Positions 1-12,982 of a stretch of 64,000 nucleotides of DNA are shown here, piece after piece. Position 1 is the first letter of the stretch. Each line of letters begins with the position of its first letter. This stretch comes from Pithys albifrons albifrons (taxonomy: Eukaryota > Chordata > Aves > Passeriformes > Thamnophilidae). The notes beneath the pieces are model-generated. The model ran no database searches. It saw only the letters and a program-made list of their open reading frames with translations, and was not told the origin of the DNA. Position numbers and translations under genes: made by a program. The DNA lies in the NCBI RefSeq assembly GCF_047495875.1, contig NC_092467.1, positions 13,977,566 through 14,041,565 of the forward strand, in the 5' to 3' direction.

Positions 1-692
1 TGTATAGAAATGTGTGGGGATGTGTGTTATAGTATCTTTCTTATCAGCTGTTCAGTAATAATCAGCCTACTCTGTATTCTGGCTCAAAATCAACCTCACG
101 GGACAATTCTGTTTGCATCATGTTTAATTAGCTGAGCTGTATGACTTTAATAATCCCTTTCGAACAAAGCCGCAATAACCCAGAAGTAACAATACAAAAA
201 TGTCCTACAATAACTGCAGTAGGAAGAATCTGGATTCAATACCTTTAACATAGCTGAAATAGAGGATCACAGGCTGTGTTTTACCTCCCAAAGAAGCTAT
301 CCCAGAACTCATAGATTTCACAGTGTAGAACCCTCTGTCCTTTTTGGCATTGCTGTTGCTGTATTATTTTTTATTCTTATTATTTTATTTGGAGTAGTCT
401 TCCAAACTTCAGACACAGGAAGTTATACAAGTGCACACTGCATGAGAAGAAAATACTTGAAAAAACTGAGGCAAGGTTCGAGAAAGCAACAGCAGGAATA
501 TTTACATTAAAACTAGGAGCCCAGCTCCCACATTTTTCTGAAATCTCTACTGAAGTTTCATTTGACACTGAAGTTAGTCATACTAGAAAGAAGCATCAGT
601 TTCTCATTGTGCAGATCTCCAACGATCTGAATACCTAAATGTAACTCAGTTTCAGTAGCATTGCTCAGCAGCTTTTCACATATATGCCTTGC

Positions 693-740
693 TTGAATTA
701 ATTTTCATAAGCGGCTCCTAGTTTGAATTAATTTTCATAA
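693..740. repeat. 18-base direct repeat, period 30
   Basis: The 18-mer TTGAATTAATTTTCATAA occurs at 693-710 and again, identically, at 723-740, separated by 12 unrelated bases. The unit contains a TTAATT core of the kind homeodomain proteins bind, but this is only a composition match. It may be a small local duplication. Confidence 0.8.
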
Positions 741-1149
741 TGCTGTTCCAAGGGATATGAAAGGATTAGACATGCTTAGAAGCATTTCTAAAAATGTTAA
801 TTTCCTGGATTTGGCCTTTAATTTTTGTTGTACCACTGCTAAGTATGTACCACTATTTGGGGAACAATTTCAACAGCATGAAAGACTCCTCACCCTTTCA
901 TTTGCTCCTTTTTCTCTACCCCATCATGATGGTTAAGGCATCCTCTATAACCATATGCCAGGCAGATGAACTTTTTTTTTCAAAACTGAAAAATTAACCT
1001 GGACTTCTAATGTCACAATTAATTACCACAGTATTAGAGTTACTACTTCAAGAAAGGAAAACTTGGTTTTCTTGGGACAAAGTTCAGGTTTTCTATCATT
1101 CCCTAAAGGGTGAAAAGTGATATTTAACTCCTACCAACAAAAGACTTGA

Positions 1150-1440
1150 ACATTTAGAAAGTGACCTGCATACACATTGAGGGCTGCTCCTGGTGTGAGG
1201 GCACAATGGCTTCAATCTGACCTTGACATACAGACTTATTTTCTCTGGAAACCAGAATGCAGGTGTAAGAGGAGATGAGATGGAGACCAGTGAGAATTTA
1301 GTGTTGCAGCCACTTGGAACGCCATACAGAGCTGAGGGTCTCAGAAGCCAGGAAGGACTCTCAGTCTCAGCAGTGTCTCCCAGCAGCTCCCAGACAGAAG
1401 CCCACTGGTGATCTGGTACCTCACTGTAAGGCATTAGCTC
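1150..1440. other. GC-richer patch of unknown origin
   Basis: This patch is clearly richer in G and C than its surroundings and stays open in more than one frame on both strands (for example 1096-1434 minus, 112 aa). Simultaneously open frames usually reflect base composition rather than coding. No protein family is recognisable. It could be a decayed mobile element, a regulatory element or a non-coding RNA exon. Confidence 0.3.
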
Positions 1441-4400
1441 ACCTATGGTCTGTTCCAGTAGCTGATGTGCCTCTCACTATACCTAAAAGTGTATTTTTAC
1501 AACACCTCACCTCCCAGTGACTGTCTTCTTTAAGAATAACTCTCTACAGAAACAAGAAAGGCTGAGAGAGATATCACAGAATGACACAAAAGTGGTGCGA
1601 TTATCCCAGAGAGCACAGCAAGAAGTGCTCTCTCCTGCTGAACTGCTACCACTGCCAAGCCTTTGGCAAGTGCTGAAGCAGACTATATCTGGAACACAGG
1701 GCAGGCCTTCCACTGATGGTAGGAAGTGCAGGAGTGGCCAGAAGAGAAGATACAGCATTTACTGGAAAAAAGTATGTAGTAATAATTAAAATAGTAGTGT
1801 GACAAAGTAGTAAATCACAGGAAAATGTAACTAAACATGCGACAGATTTTCCAGTGAAAAAGTCCTGTCCAATCTAGAGATTACATTCCTACTCCTGCAG
1901 TTCTTGTGTTCTTTCAAAATAGTTAGTTTGTCTTTGTTCTAAATGCTTATGAATACAGAGGATATTTTATAAGATTTCAGGTTACTTCCTGTCCAACATA
2001 GGCTTTATTTCCTAAAATAAGCACAACTAGATAAACAGGTGGTTTAGGAAACAAATCAGAGCCAGTGCAGTTACAGCAAGACTTGACTTGCCTCCAGAAT
2101 GTAGCCTGGCTATCTGCAAATCAGATTGTAATTTAAATCCAAGTGGGAAACTGACAATTAGAATGCTTATCACTAACATGGTGTGCCTGTGTGTTATTTC
2201 ATATGGATATGGACATGCAGCATTAGAACATAACTGGGTGAAAGAATATAAATATATTAGCATCATACCTACCTTTGTTTCACTTTTGCATATTCTTGTA
2301 CATCCCTAACTTTAGTCATGCAAATATTCTGACCTTTAAAAGGGACTGTTACTGTGATTGAGGTTAAGCAGATGTTAACATGATATACAAAACTGGAGCC
2401 CTGGAAAACAAATGGTTTCAAATTAGAAGGGGTAAACCCAGTCATCTCTGATTTCTCTCTCCTCCCCTGATTTCCTTAAATATTCTTTACTTTCACAATC
2501 TCCTTTTGTAACAGCACCCATGCTGCATGCCAGAACTACAGCCTTTTACGTGATTAAAATAATGGTTGAACTTAATATTACATGTAGGGAACCACAGCTG
2601 AATGTGTTTAATTTCTGTAATGGTGAAAACAGCTGTTTTCATGGCTAGCAGTGTGTAAGTCTGAGCAGTCATATCTTCATTTTACAAAGAGTATACAACC
2701 CTGTGCAAGACAGCTATTTATCATCTTTATGAAGAACTGCAAAAAGAAGCGAAGTTCTTTGTGACCTCTCAGTGCTCTGCTCCTGTAATATACCTCATCA
2801 GAAGTCTGTAGTAAGGACTGTTACCAGCTTCAGTAATCAAGTTGGGCAAGTTCTGAACATGTCATCCTTCATGCCTTGCAAAAGCCCCCAGTTCCACCAG
2901 TGACCCCTCATCATGAATATCAAGTATAGACAAGTCATTTCTAGACATTTTCTCCAGCTTGATGACTCTGCTGCCTGAACCTTAACAAAAATCCAGCTCT
3001 AATCACTTACCCATAATTTAGTGATATTTTCTCACTTCAGCCTAAAAAGTTATTTTCAAGTTGCACATGCCAGGTTCAGGTCCCAGATTAGTGTAATAGC
3101 TCCTTTCTGAATTCACACCCTATTCCAGCTCATTTGTACCTGCAGTTCAATGTTCATACATTAAATCTACTCCAGACACTCTTTCTAGTAACAAAAATCA
3201 GCCTGTTACCAGCACTTTTGGAATGGCACTTTACCCTTTGATAGCCTGAATCTCTTCCTCCCTTCACTGTGTTCCATCCAGCCACCGAAGTCACTGACCT
3301 AAGTGCTTGTGGTACTTAGTCCTTATCTTAGTCTCGCAGGACTTTCTGAATCTCTGGTTTACTCTGAATTATATCCATACCCCATGCACTCCCTGCACTG
3401 CTTTACCTCCCCTCATCCGTCAGCACCTTGTACAAATTAAAAGATGCGTCTGAGCATTTTCACCTCTGCTGATGCAGACTCAACCTTTAAACTAGAATTA
3501 GGACTTTTTGACCCACCACCTAAAAGCAGTGCAGAAAATTCATAAACTTTTCTAAATTCTTTTCTAATTTAAAAGATCTGTGTTTTATTATGGGGGATAG
3601 TGGAAATTAAACACTCTTTTATTTGAGAGCCAGTGTCCTACAGAACCCTGGCATATTGCTCTGCCACTTAAAGACAGGAACACCTTTTTTACCTGCTCTG
3701 TTCTACTGTTTTTCTTAAACCAAATAATTTTTTTTAGTAAGAGAGGGAGCATATGCTGTCACAGTGTATCTGAAAATCATGTGTACATTGGCTAGCACTT
3801 TGATAGCTGAAATGCAGTAGAAGTGTTCCACTGCAAAAACTCATCTGAAGACATTTGCCAAGGAAAAAGTCTGAAAGCCTTTCCTTGACATCCTGAAAGA
3901 TACTTATAATTGCAACAACCATCCTGCTCCTAACGTTTGCAGTCACAGGCTGGCCTGACTTCTGGAACTATCCAGTACCTTATGGTAGTTCTGAGTGCAA
4001 GTGCCTATGCTCATTAACTGTAGTCAGTCCTGGAAATGCACAGGAGCAATTTTTTTCCTAGTAATTCCTCATCCTCTGTTCCGGTATCCTTAGGGCATAG
4101 ATGAGCACATCGATATGCACTGTCACTGCTTTCTCAGTTTGAGGGAGGCTCCTCTTGTTCCCACATCAAACCCTAATCCTCTATATAGTTGAAGAAAAGG
4201 GGCAGGCTCAGCCTCTAGTAACCCAAACATGATTAACAATTATGTGGTTTCATCATGGTTCAAGTTTATATAAAAAATACCCTACATTTGAACTTACTTT
4301 ATAGAACAGGCAAGAATCTTACAAAACCACATGACTACATGGCCATTGGTGAAGTTTTGCTACTATGCCATCTTAAAATCTGCCATTTTAGAGGGCTATA

Positions 4401-6455
4401 AACTGTATATATTATGACTTTTTAAAATGCTGACTACACATTTTCATTCAGAATATGATTTAATTGTCATATCTGGCATGAAAATATCTAGAGTAAAATT
4501 CTTGTGGAGTAATGTATGTCTTTTTAATATGATGGGGAAAAAAGACTGACATTATGATATTTTAAAATCAGAAACACTGACACTGCATTATAAATTATTC
4601 TCTCTTTTAGTACTTTATATTCATGTAGTCTTAAGCATTTGGAGAATCTATGTGATTTCTCATCTCCAGGCATCCTTAAGTATGCTTGAGAACTAGCATA
4701 AATGCAAACTCAGAGGCCTTCTTGAACCTTAAGATGAAGGTCACTATGAATTCACTAGAAAATTCCATTAAATTCCTCATATACATTCTCTACTGTTATT
4801 TCAGCACATTTATGATAAGAATGTGGAACTGCCTGCTTTGAATGACTCTTCTACCTGCTATCTACTGGCTTGTCTGTCTCTGTTAATAGTGCTTTGGATT
4901 TTAGAGAGTAATAAAATCTGGAATGAAAGTATCTTCTGTTTAAAAAATTATTCTCAGACATTAATTTTAAATATGAAGTAGAAGTATCTGTGTTTAGCTT
5001 AAAAATGATAAATGGGACTGGATTTAGTGTGCTAATTTAACACATTACAGTGATTTTATAAGCTGTGAATCTTCTTTCCAGAACACCTTGCTTCTATTTC
5101 GTGATAAAAACATTCCCTCTTTCATTTATCTGGATGTGAACACTGTGTGAAGATAAATTACATGCCACAAGTTTCCACAGACCATCACATCCCTCACTTT
5201 CTGATACAGAAAGCTCTCTTAGAACTAAATTAACAGAAAGAGCTTAACATGTTAACAAAATAAGGCAGGAACTTGGTTTTATGGGATTATGCTGAGTCAT
5301 GCATTCCATACTCAACATAATAATCAAATAATCATTTTCAAAAAAAAAAGGAAGTCTACTGTTTATTCTTTAAAAGTTTTAAAGTACTAACCTGATTTAG
5401 GGTCACAAAACCCTAATAAAAATCAGTATGGTTCAACATGAGTTAATCAGTTACTTTCAAAGGTAATTATGAACTAAGGGATACAGATAAGCACAGAATG
5501 GGATCTAAATATCTAACTGTCCATGTTTTCTACTTATTTATATTTTGTCTCCATGTGGGGCAGAGAAGGGAAAAAGATCATAGGTCAGTTGTATCTCAAG
5601 AATATCACCCTATCTCAGCATAATTAAATTAGTGACAATAACAGAATACAACTTGAAATGCAGCCATATATGTGATATTAAAATAGAAAAGTAAATTAAT
5701 CCCTGCAATGAATTACCCACAATCTAGATGTGTAAAAATCAGGATGTATGACATAATAGTAATATTATATCACATCACACAGAGTGAAGCCAGTACAGGT
5801 ATTGGTGCTTTGATCTTATTCCCAAACATGAATTTTTTTCAGGGCAAAGTAAACATAAATCTTGAAGACACGGAAATAAAACAGTTGAAGGTTATGCAGT
5901 CAACACTCAAACTACACACTCAAGAGTTATACTTTAAAATTTAAAATAACTCAGTCAGCCCAATTAGACTGTGCTCCATCATGTGCATAAACCCAGAATA
6001 TCTAACAGATATTTTTGAGTTAAAAATGCTGTCTCTAACGATTTGACACCGATGTTTCATAAGGCATCTTGGCTGCCAACAATCACCCCCATCTGTTCTG
6101 CTGGCAGCGTGCTCAATCACAAGGTGTGCTGGAGCTCTTCATTTTGGGCAGCACTGCCAGAGAAATACAAAAACCTCTGAACTGAGTGTGAATGCATTCA
6201 GACATTGCCAGTTAAAAGCTACCTGAACAGGACAACAAACTTTGGGCAGAAGATAAACAGAGGAAAGAATTTAATACATCTAACAATGGTCATATCTTTG
6301 CTTGAAGAAGTGAGCAAACATTGAAAAGAGCCTTTACTATCCAACAATCACACTAAATGATGCTTCCCAAGAGACACATATTGGAAGTAATAGCAGTATC
6401 TCCTATTTCTTCCACAGACCTTAAAGACCACTTTCTCACTTCTGACTCATGAACG

Positions 6456-6585
6456 TGCATATATAGCTATACATACATATAATATCAATACACAAGCATT
6501 TACATATGTGTAGCATACATAAATACTATACACACATACATAATAACAAAATATACATAAAATATATACACACACACAATTTTTA
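6456..6585. repeat. AT/CA-rich simple-sequence zone
   Basis: This zone is dominated by short ATAC, ACAT and CACA motifs, including a CA run near 6571-6580, with no single clean repeat unit. It looks like a degenerate microsatellite. The minus-strand frame across it reads as Tyr/Cys/Val-rich low-complexity peptide, which is a product of the repeat and not a gene. Confidence 0.65.
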
Positions 6586-7084
6586 CTGACAAGCCCTCTG
6601 TAGTTCATTATAACTATGGGGAGCAAAATCTGTGCTATAAAGTCTGTTTTTTCCTGGGGGAGGGAGATAGTCACTCGATGCTTCTGCATAGCAGAACCCA
6701 TTTTCCTGCAGTTACAAGGGGGAAAAGCCACACAAAATGGTATTTAAGCAGGGAAGTCTCACTGGAATTTCTGGTTGGTTTTTTGGTTTTTTTTTTTGCA
6801 ACTATCAAGAGATCCTTAAAGTAATTTATCAGCTATAAAACCTGGTAGCAGCACATCAAGTAAGTTTCAGATGAGTGCCTTTCTCTTTATTCCACTAAAC
6901 AAATTTTGTCTTGTTACTCCTCAAGGCCTCAGTAAAACAGTATGACAGACAACTTCGGAAAAAAAATCCTAAATTTTAGTTTCCTTTTTATTTCTTCCAC
7001 TATGCAGTCTGTCCCCCCCAAAAAAATACAAAATTCAAAGGAACAAAGCTCAGTATTTTAACATTCAGTTACAGATACGAGAGT

Positions 7085-7310
7085 TTTGCTTTGCTAGAAA
7101 CGTGGTGCCTGTGCATCTCAGGAGAGCAGAGGAGCAGCGCTCAGAAACCCTGCCCTCAGCTAAGCTGTCACCAGGAGCGAGCCCTGTGGGAAGAAGCTGC
7201 TCTGTGGGTAGCACTTTGCTCTCAGCTGCTTGGCCAGGGGCTGCACCAAGGAGCATCCTCGCTGCCAGCCACACTACAGTCTCCATTGAGAGCTGATCTA
7301 ATATCAGCAA
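7085..7310. other. GC-rich patch with several open frames
   Basis: A patch of roughly 220 bases has markedly higher GC content and several CpGs (near 7101, 7138, 7178 and 7260) in an otherwise CpG-poor neighbourhood. Frames on both strands are open (7091-7417 plus, 108 aa; 7065-7310 minus, 81 aa), without recognisable domains. An AATAAA lies about 100 bases downstream, near 7414. It could be a regulatory element, a non-coding RNA exon or an old insertion. I cannot name it. Confidence 0.3.
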
Positions 7311-10000
7311 GAATGGGCTTTATACCTTTGCTAAATGGGACCAGAATAGATGAGGCAGTCAGGTCCCTACACGGTCAGTGTCTAAAGTGCCACTCAATAG
7401 TACATAATTGCAAATAAAGCAGCAACAGGATATTCAGATACAAGCTTGGCAAGGAGCAGGAGGTTTCTTAACAATCAAAAGTGCTTCATGGTATCAGCTA
7501 CAGATACTGTTTGATGAAACAATTAAAATATATAACATTTGATGTCACAAAGCGACATTAAAATGTGAAAACATAATAGTACTACTTTGAGGTTTCAATC
7601 AATTACTGCTGCTTTGTAATTTATACTTATTTGAGGAATGTGCCACCAAATATTCCCAGAAGAGCTCAATGCATGAAAGCCTCAGTTTACTCACCCCAGA
7701 ATGGCTCTTCATTTGTAATTCTGCTGGCTTGTTCATCACTGTCTATGTAAACTGCAAATTATATGTCTGGAGGAAGATAGAACAATTCAGCTTTTGTAAA
7801 TACATTCATGAATTTTGAACACAAAAATACATATACAGTCTGCAAGTATTTTAAGAAACAATACAGTGCCTCAAAATTAAATTCAGAACATGAATCCATC
7901 ACTTTGACTACTGAAGCAGTGCTTTCCAGCAGCAAGATTGTTTTACAAATATTTTACATTAATGCCAGTGGGAAATGAAGTCCGTGTACGGCTGTACAGT
8001 AACACTCTACCTTGGAAAACTTAACTTTGTTCTTCTGTAGTGTGATGGTGAGCAATGAGGATTGATAATAACTGAGAGTGACATCCAATTTCCTCAGATT
8101 TTAGACCTTTCACCTCTCACATGCAGGATCAAGTCCTTGTTGTGTTTTATCTTCTTAACAATTGTTTTTGCTTCCTCAAATATAAAAGAGTAGTCTTCCA
8201 CAAATATTTATATGTTTCAATTAGCAAGTTGAATTCATTTATCAGATTTTTATGATAATGAGAAATGGTAAACATTATACAAATCCATAAAATAATGCAA
8301 CAACTTGTAAACCGATTTTCTTTTAAGCTGCTTTCACTTGTGGGAGATGAGCCTATATCTGAATCACAGATTGGCAGCTATATCCAAGGAATTGCATGCG
8401 GAAAAACTGATAGAACTGCTCAAACACCAGTTTCAAGTGTAAGGAAAATAATGCTTTTGGCTTCAGATCTTAATAGTCAACATTACAGTACAGGTTAAAA
8501 GTATTATAACAAGCACTAGTAAATTTTCAAGGCTTTCATCACAGAAATGGGAAAGAAAGCAGTCTTGTAAGTCAGTCAGGGAATTACATCCCACAATTAA
8601 TTACTTGCCTGTGTAATATTTTAGCCTAAAATAGCTGAACAGAATAAAATACATATATGGCCTCTCCTGGAGTCTCCTACAGCTGACAAAATCTTTGTAT
8701 TTTAATGGTTATGAATTCAGGATTTACCATACTGAACAGACTTGTGAATACACATACACTGAGACAAAGGATTAAATAACTTAAAGGCCTAGTTCTCTTC
8801 TGCATTTTATCTGCTTAGCTCCATTGACAATTCATCAGTTCATAGTGATTGGTCAGACTCGAGATGTTTTAAAGTGTTCAGATGTACAGAAAACACAAAA
8901 GTCACGAGTATGGCATAGGGTATATCAGACAAATAAAACTACCAAAGCTTGGCATTTTTATAAGGCTCTCATGAAGACAATCACTATGAGATATCCCCAA
9001 TGCTTCAGAAGGGCCCACACCCACACCCATACCAACTTCAAGCCTCTGGGCTCTTTTTGTCTCAAGCACAGAGATGCTGCCCATCATTCTAACAAGCCAG
9101 TCCAAGGTATGCCTAAGCAAAGACAGGCCAGAGCAAAAATTATATCTTCTTTGTTATTACATCAACAGCTCATTGAGAAGTAAAAATCTCTCTCCCAGGT
9201 TTTCCTTCCAATTATCTTTCAAAAGTTACCTGTAGCATTATCAAACACATGAAGTCACATCCACCTTCAGTGATACTGGTGGAGCTCCTGATAAGAGTTC
9301 TGGCTCTGACAGAATGGCAACATTTCATATCAAAATAAATCAGCAAAGTATTTCTTCTAGTGCTTTTCATACTATTCCTGCTATATCTCAGGCAAATTAC
9401 ATTCTTTTCAAAAGTAGCACACAGAGTAATTTTTCCAGAAAGCAATCAATAAAATCTCCACTCATGCCCTTCCATCTTTCTTTGCTTTCCTGAGAAATAA
9501 TGCCACCAGCTGCACTGGCACCTTTGATAGATGACTTGAGTGAATGTTTCTGGACATATTCCCTCTTTCTTAAGCATACAAGTTGCAAAACTGTTGTTCT
9601 GCAGACCCTACTCTGAGGTAAGTTAAAACTTTCAGCAATCCTGGAAACACACTGCCTGACTTCAGTCCTGCCACGAAAGCAAAACAGCCCAGCTGGGCAC
9701 CTGAAAATGTGTGACAAAAGTCACACAATGTTCAGAGAGAGCAAAAAGATTTCACCAAAGTTGAGCAGTGTTTTCTCTAAACGACTAATAAAAACCGCAT
9801 TATTGCTACACAACAAATACATTTGCAACAAAGTCTCTTCAAGCTTTAGGAGACTATATATACTTTTCGTACTGAATTTACTAATTACATTACATATTTT
9901 TAAAATATTGTCTAGTCATATCAAATTATTAAAATACGGCATAGGTACATGTACAATAATTTCCTCAGCAGTATGTCAAATTAAATAATTCCTCTATTTC

Positions 10001-10061
10001 TAATCATAAGTAGTGATAAAGACTTGTAATCACAAGTATATTTTATCACTGGTTATGGTTA
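10001..10061. repeat. Long imperfect inverted repeat (hairpin), about 24 bp of stem
   Basis: The segment folds on itself. Positions 10001-10009 pair with 10053-10061 (one G-U pair). A 2x2 internal loop follows. Positions 10012-10020 pair with 10042-10050. After a 1x4 internal loop, ACTTGT (10022-10027) pairs with ACAAGT (10032-10037), closing a 4-base loop, AATC. That gives about 24 paired positions in 61 bases. It could be a small palindromic transposon remnant, a microRNA-like hairpin or chance in AT-rich DNA. Confidence 0.75.
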
Positions 10062-12942
10062 ATGTACATTTTTTTTCTAAAGCAAGGATATAATTAAATT
10101 TTTTCCTACTCTAGAATAAAATGACAATGCTCTTAATTTAACTTAGAAGTAAAACAAGAGCTAATTCAGCTAGAAGAAAAGCAAGAGTGGTTATGTAAGC
10201 CTTGGGACAAAACTCCACTGCAAATGAAACATTTGAAATGAAAATCAGCTCATTACACTTGCCTTTTTGCTGGGCCTAGAAGCAATACAGTTGCAGCTCA
10301 TCCACTCAATCACTTCTGATTTACAGGCCTTTACTTCCAGAGGCATGTTTAAATGAGATACCTAAATGTATTTTATGCCAAACGGTCCAAGTATTAACAG
10401 AACTGAGTTTGGGTCTTATACCTAAGAATAATTACAGAAATCATTTCATCTGTCATGTGAAGAACCCAGAATAAAATAAGCTGCCACAAAGCATTGTGTC
10501 ATGTCACCATACACATCCACACACACATTTTGCACAAGGAATATTGCAGTTGTTCACTTTTCTTCTTACAGGGACAGTCTAAGGTGGCAGCTTTCCTTGG
10601 GGATTATGCTATCATTAGATTTCCCATTAGAGCCTTTTCCATGGATAAGGATTTTTCCTGTATCACAGATTACATCATGTTAATTTCAAACTAGAGGCAG
10701 TCACATCAAGTTGAGTTTTAGACACTGAAGAGAGAAAAGAGAGGTGTGGTGAATGGTGTGAGAGGAAGCAGCAACCTAATGTACATTTCCAAAATTGTGC
10801 TCACATATTCTGTGCTTCAGAAGCCCTTGAGATTTGCATTGCTCTGTTTACCTCATTGAACATTTCAGCTCTACTAATTCCCACTCTCATACCCGCTGTC
10901 AGAACGTCACCAACAGCACTAGATTTCTCTGTTGTAAGCAGGACTATGGCTTCTTTTTGAATTTATGCAGCTTAGTCTCAGTGTTACTAGAATTAAAGTA
11001 TAAATATCAAACACCTATTATATATTTGAGTCTGACAGACAGTAATTTTTCCAAACAGAACTGAGAAAGTATAACAAATACAAATACTAATGAAATATCT
11101 CTCACATCAGGAAGAATCATACTAAGAGTCCCACTTCAGTTATGGGAAAATGAAAACATCATTAAATATCAGAAAACTGTCTGAATGAAGGTTTGGGACC
11201 CTCACTCAAGAAAAGACAAAACTGGGTTTAGGAAGTGTCAGGTTCAGAGATTTGAAGCAGTCAGGGCTGTTGTCATTGCTGGGAAGATGCAGAGTGAGCT
11301 ACTCCTGCTTGTCACAGATAGACTATTGTACATTCCTAGGGAGGCAAGTGGTGGGGGAAAACAAGAGAAGAGAGGTCCCTCTAAGAGTCAGTAAGATTTT
11401 TAGGTTTTGCTTTCTCAAAACCTCGCAGGTTCTCCTAAGAACTTAGTTCTGACCAGTTCCAGCTGGTAGGAAAAGTAGTTTAGGTGATTAAACTTCTACT
11501 TTAAATTAATGTGAAGTCCCTGGGTGAGTGTACTAAAAGAACTAGCAAAGCTTTTAAATTCCATCCTCTTCTATCGTTTGTTGTTTCAGTCTGATAAAGG
11601 AGAACAAAAATATTTGAGAATTCAGCAACTTCAGCTACACATATCTGAAAGAAATAGCAGCTCCTGCCCTGTATCTATGCCTCATATATATTTACTAGAA
11701 ATTTGCATTAAAATCTCATATATCTTGGCATCAATGTTAGACCACATTGTCATTACCCATGTAAGTTCAGCACAATACCCTGTAAGCCTGGCATACTTAG
11801 GAAAATTAATTGTTTGTGCATTTCATACATGAAAAAGATACAGGTGCTCTTAGAAGTTACCTTTGACTCCTCCTTGCTGAGATATTCTTTTTCCTGCTGC
11901 ACACTGAATTATTGTTCATTATGCTCTCCTCACACAAAGCCTTATTAAAATCCTTACTCTGGTTTTATAGAGTTTGTGAGATGAGAATATGGCCCATAGA
12001 AACCAAGGGTCTGCTTAAGGTATTTGTTTCCATTTTTTCTATAAAACAGTTGCGATTTTATTGAGTCCTAAACATTTGTATTCAGTAGACACAGCAAGCA
12101 CACACCACAGTGATGTTAATATAACAGGGCACTAATCAGGAAATGACATTTTGAAAACCTCTGTATTTTTAAATTGTATTCATGTAAAGAAAAAAGTGAA
12201 CTAAACACACCTCCTTGCTTAATTGGGTAGTTTAATCCACAGACCTGTCACAGAAAGAACACAACTGCCAGAAACAGTCAATGTTCATATCACCGCTAAG
12301 ATTAAAATCAAAGAGAATGTCCTTTCAAAATGGGAAGAACCAAAGTAGAATTTTTTTATTGTAACAAAGTACTGTAAAATACACATTCAATGTGAAAATA
12401 GAGTGTATTTATTTCTGTTGGGTTTTTTTCCTCCGTATGTCTCTCAAAGCATTTTTCTTACAAAAATTACACAAAAAAAAAAACTGAAAAAGGAGTGGTG
12501 ATGGTTCATTACACATTTCTTGGCAGGAAACCACACCTTCTTTCCTACAATGCCAAGAAACACCTGTTGAGTTTTAGGCCAAGATTTTCTCATTGTGGGT
12601 GCTTTAGTTCCAAATCACCAGTTGGCAAGATAAAAAACAGAAACTATCTAAAATTCCCTTTGCATTTATTTTACATAGATTTAGAAGCTCATAAAATAAA
12701 CCCCAGAAAAATCCTTATTAGGACCTTTCAGAATTCTCATTGTTCTGAGTTGAAATGAAAGTCCAAAATTGGATTGACAATTTCAGACAATATTTTTAGC
12801 TCCTACTGTTACTGAGTATACAAAAGTCAGGTTATGTCAGAAATATTTGATTACTTTTACTTTTAAATGGGAAATAATTTCTACACCATTACTGAGAGTA
12901 GAAAATCTAAGTGTTTCTATATGTATGTTGAAGTGCTGTGCT

Positions 12943-12982
12943 TTTCAGTTAATTTCAATTGCAAAGATGCAATTAACTGAAA
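12943..12982. repeat. Bulged hairpin, 9 + 5 bp stem
   Basis: TTTCAGTTA (12943-12951) pairs with TAACTGAAA (12974-12982). After a six-base one-sided bulge (12952-12957), ATTGC (12958-12962) pairs with GCAAT (12969-12973) around a 6-base loop, AAAGAT. The pairing is exact in both stem parts. Function is unknown. Confidence 0.7.

Larger units (their letters stand above)
1..10000. other. AT-rich non-coding stretch, no gene recognised
   Basis: I see no gene here. Open frames are short (119 aa or less), overlap in several frames and resemble no family I know. The DNA is AT-rich with scattered A and T runs. It holds the 18-base direct repeat at 693-740, two GC-richer patches (1150-1440 and 7085-7310) and an AT/CA-rich simple-sequence zone near 6456-6585, each listed separately. 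The frame at 9397-9717 (minus, 106 aa) has a few basic residues that superficially resemble a helix-turn-helix, but I cannot support a function. Conserved non-coding elements may be present but cannot be judged without alignment. Confidence 0.6.

Noticed and set aside
8824..9183. 119-codon open frame, plus strand
   Set aside because: Includes a peptide from a short CA-type repeat (His-Thr repeats), and no domain is recognisable.
9397..9717. Helix-turn-helix-like stretch in a minus-strand frame
   Set aside because: Only a loose resemblance in basic and hydrophobic spacing; no transposase or homeodomain signature and no terminal repeats nearby.
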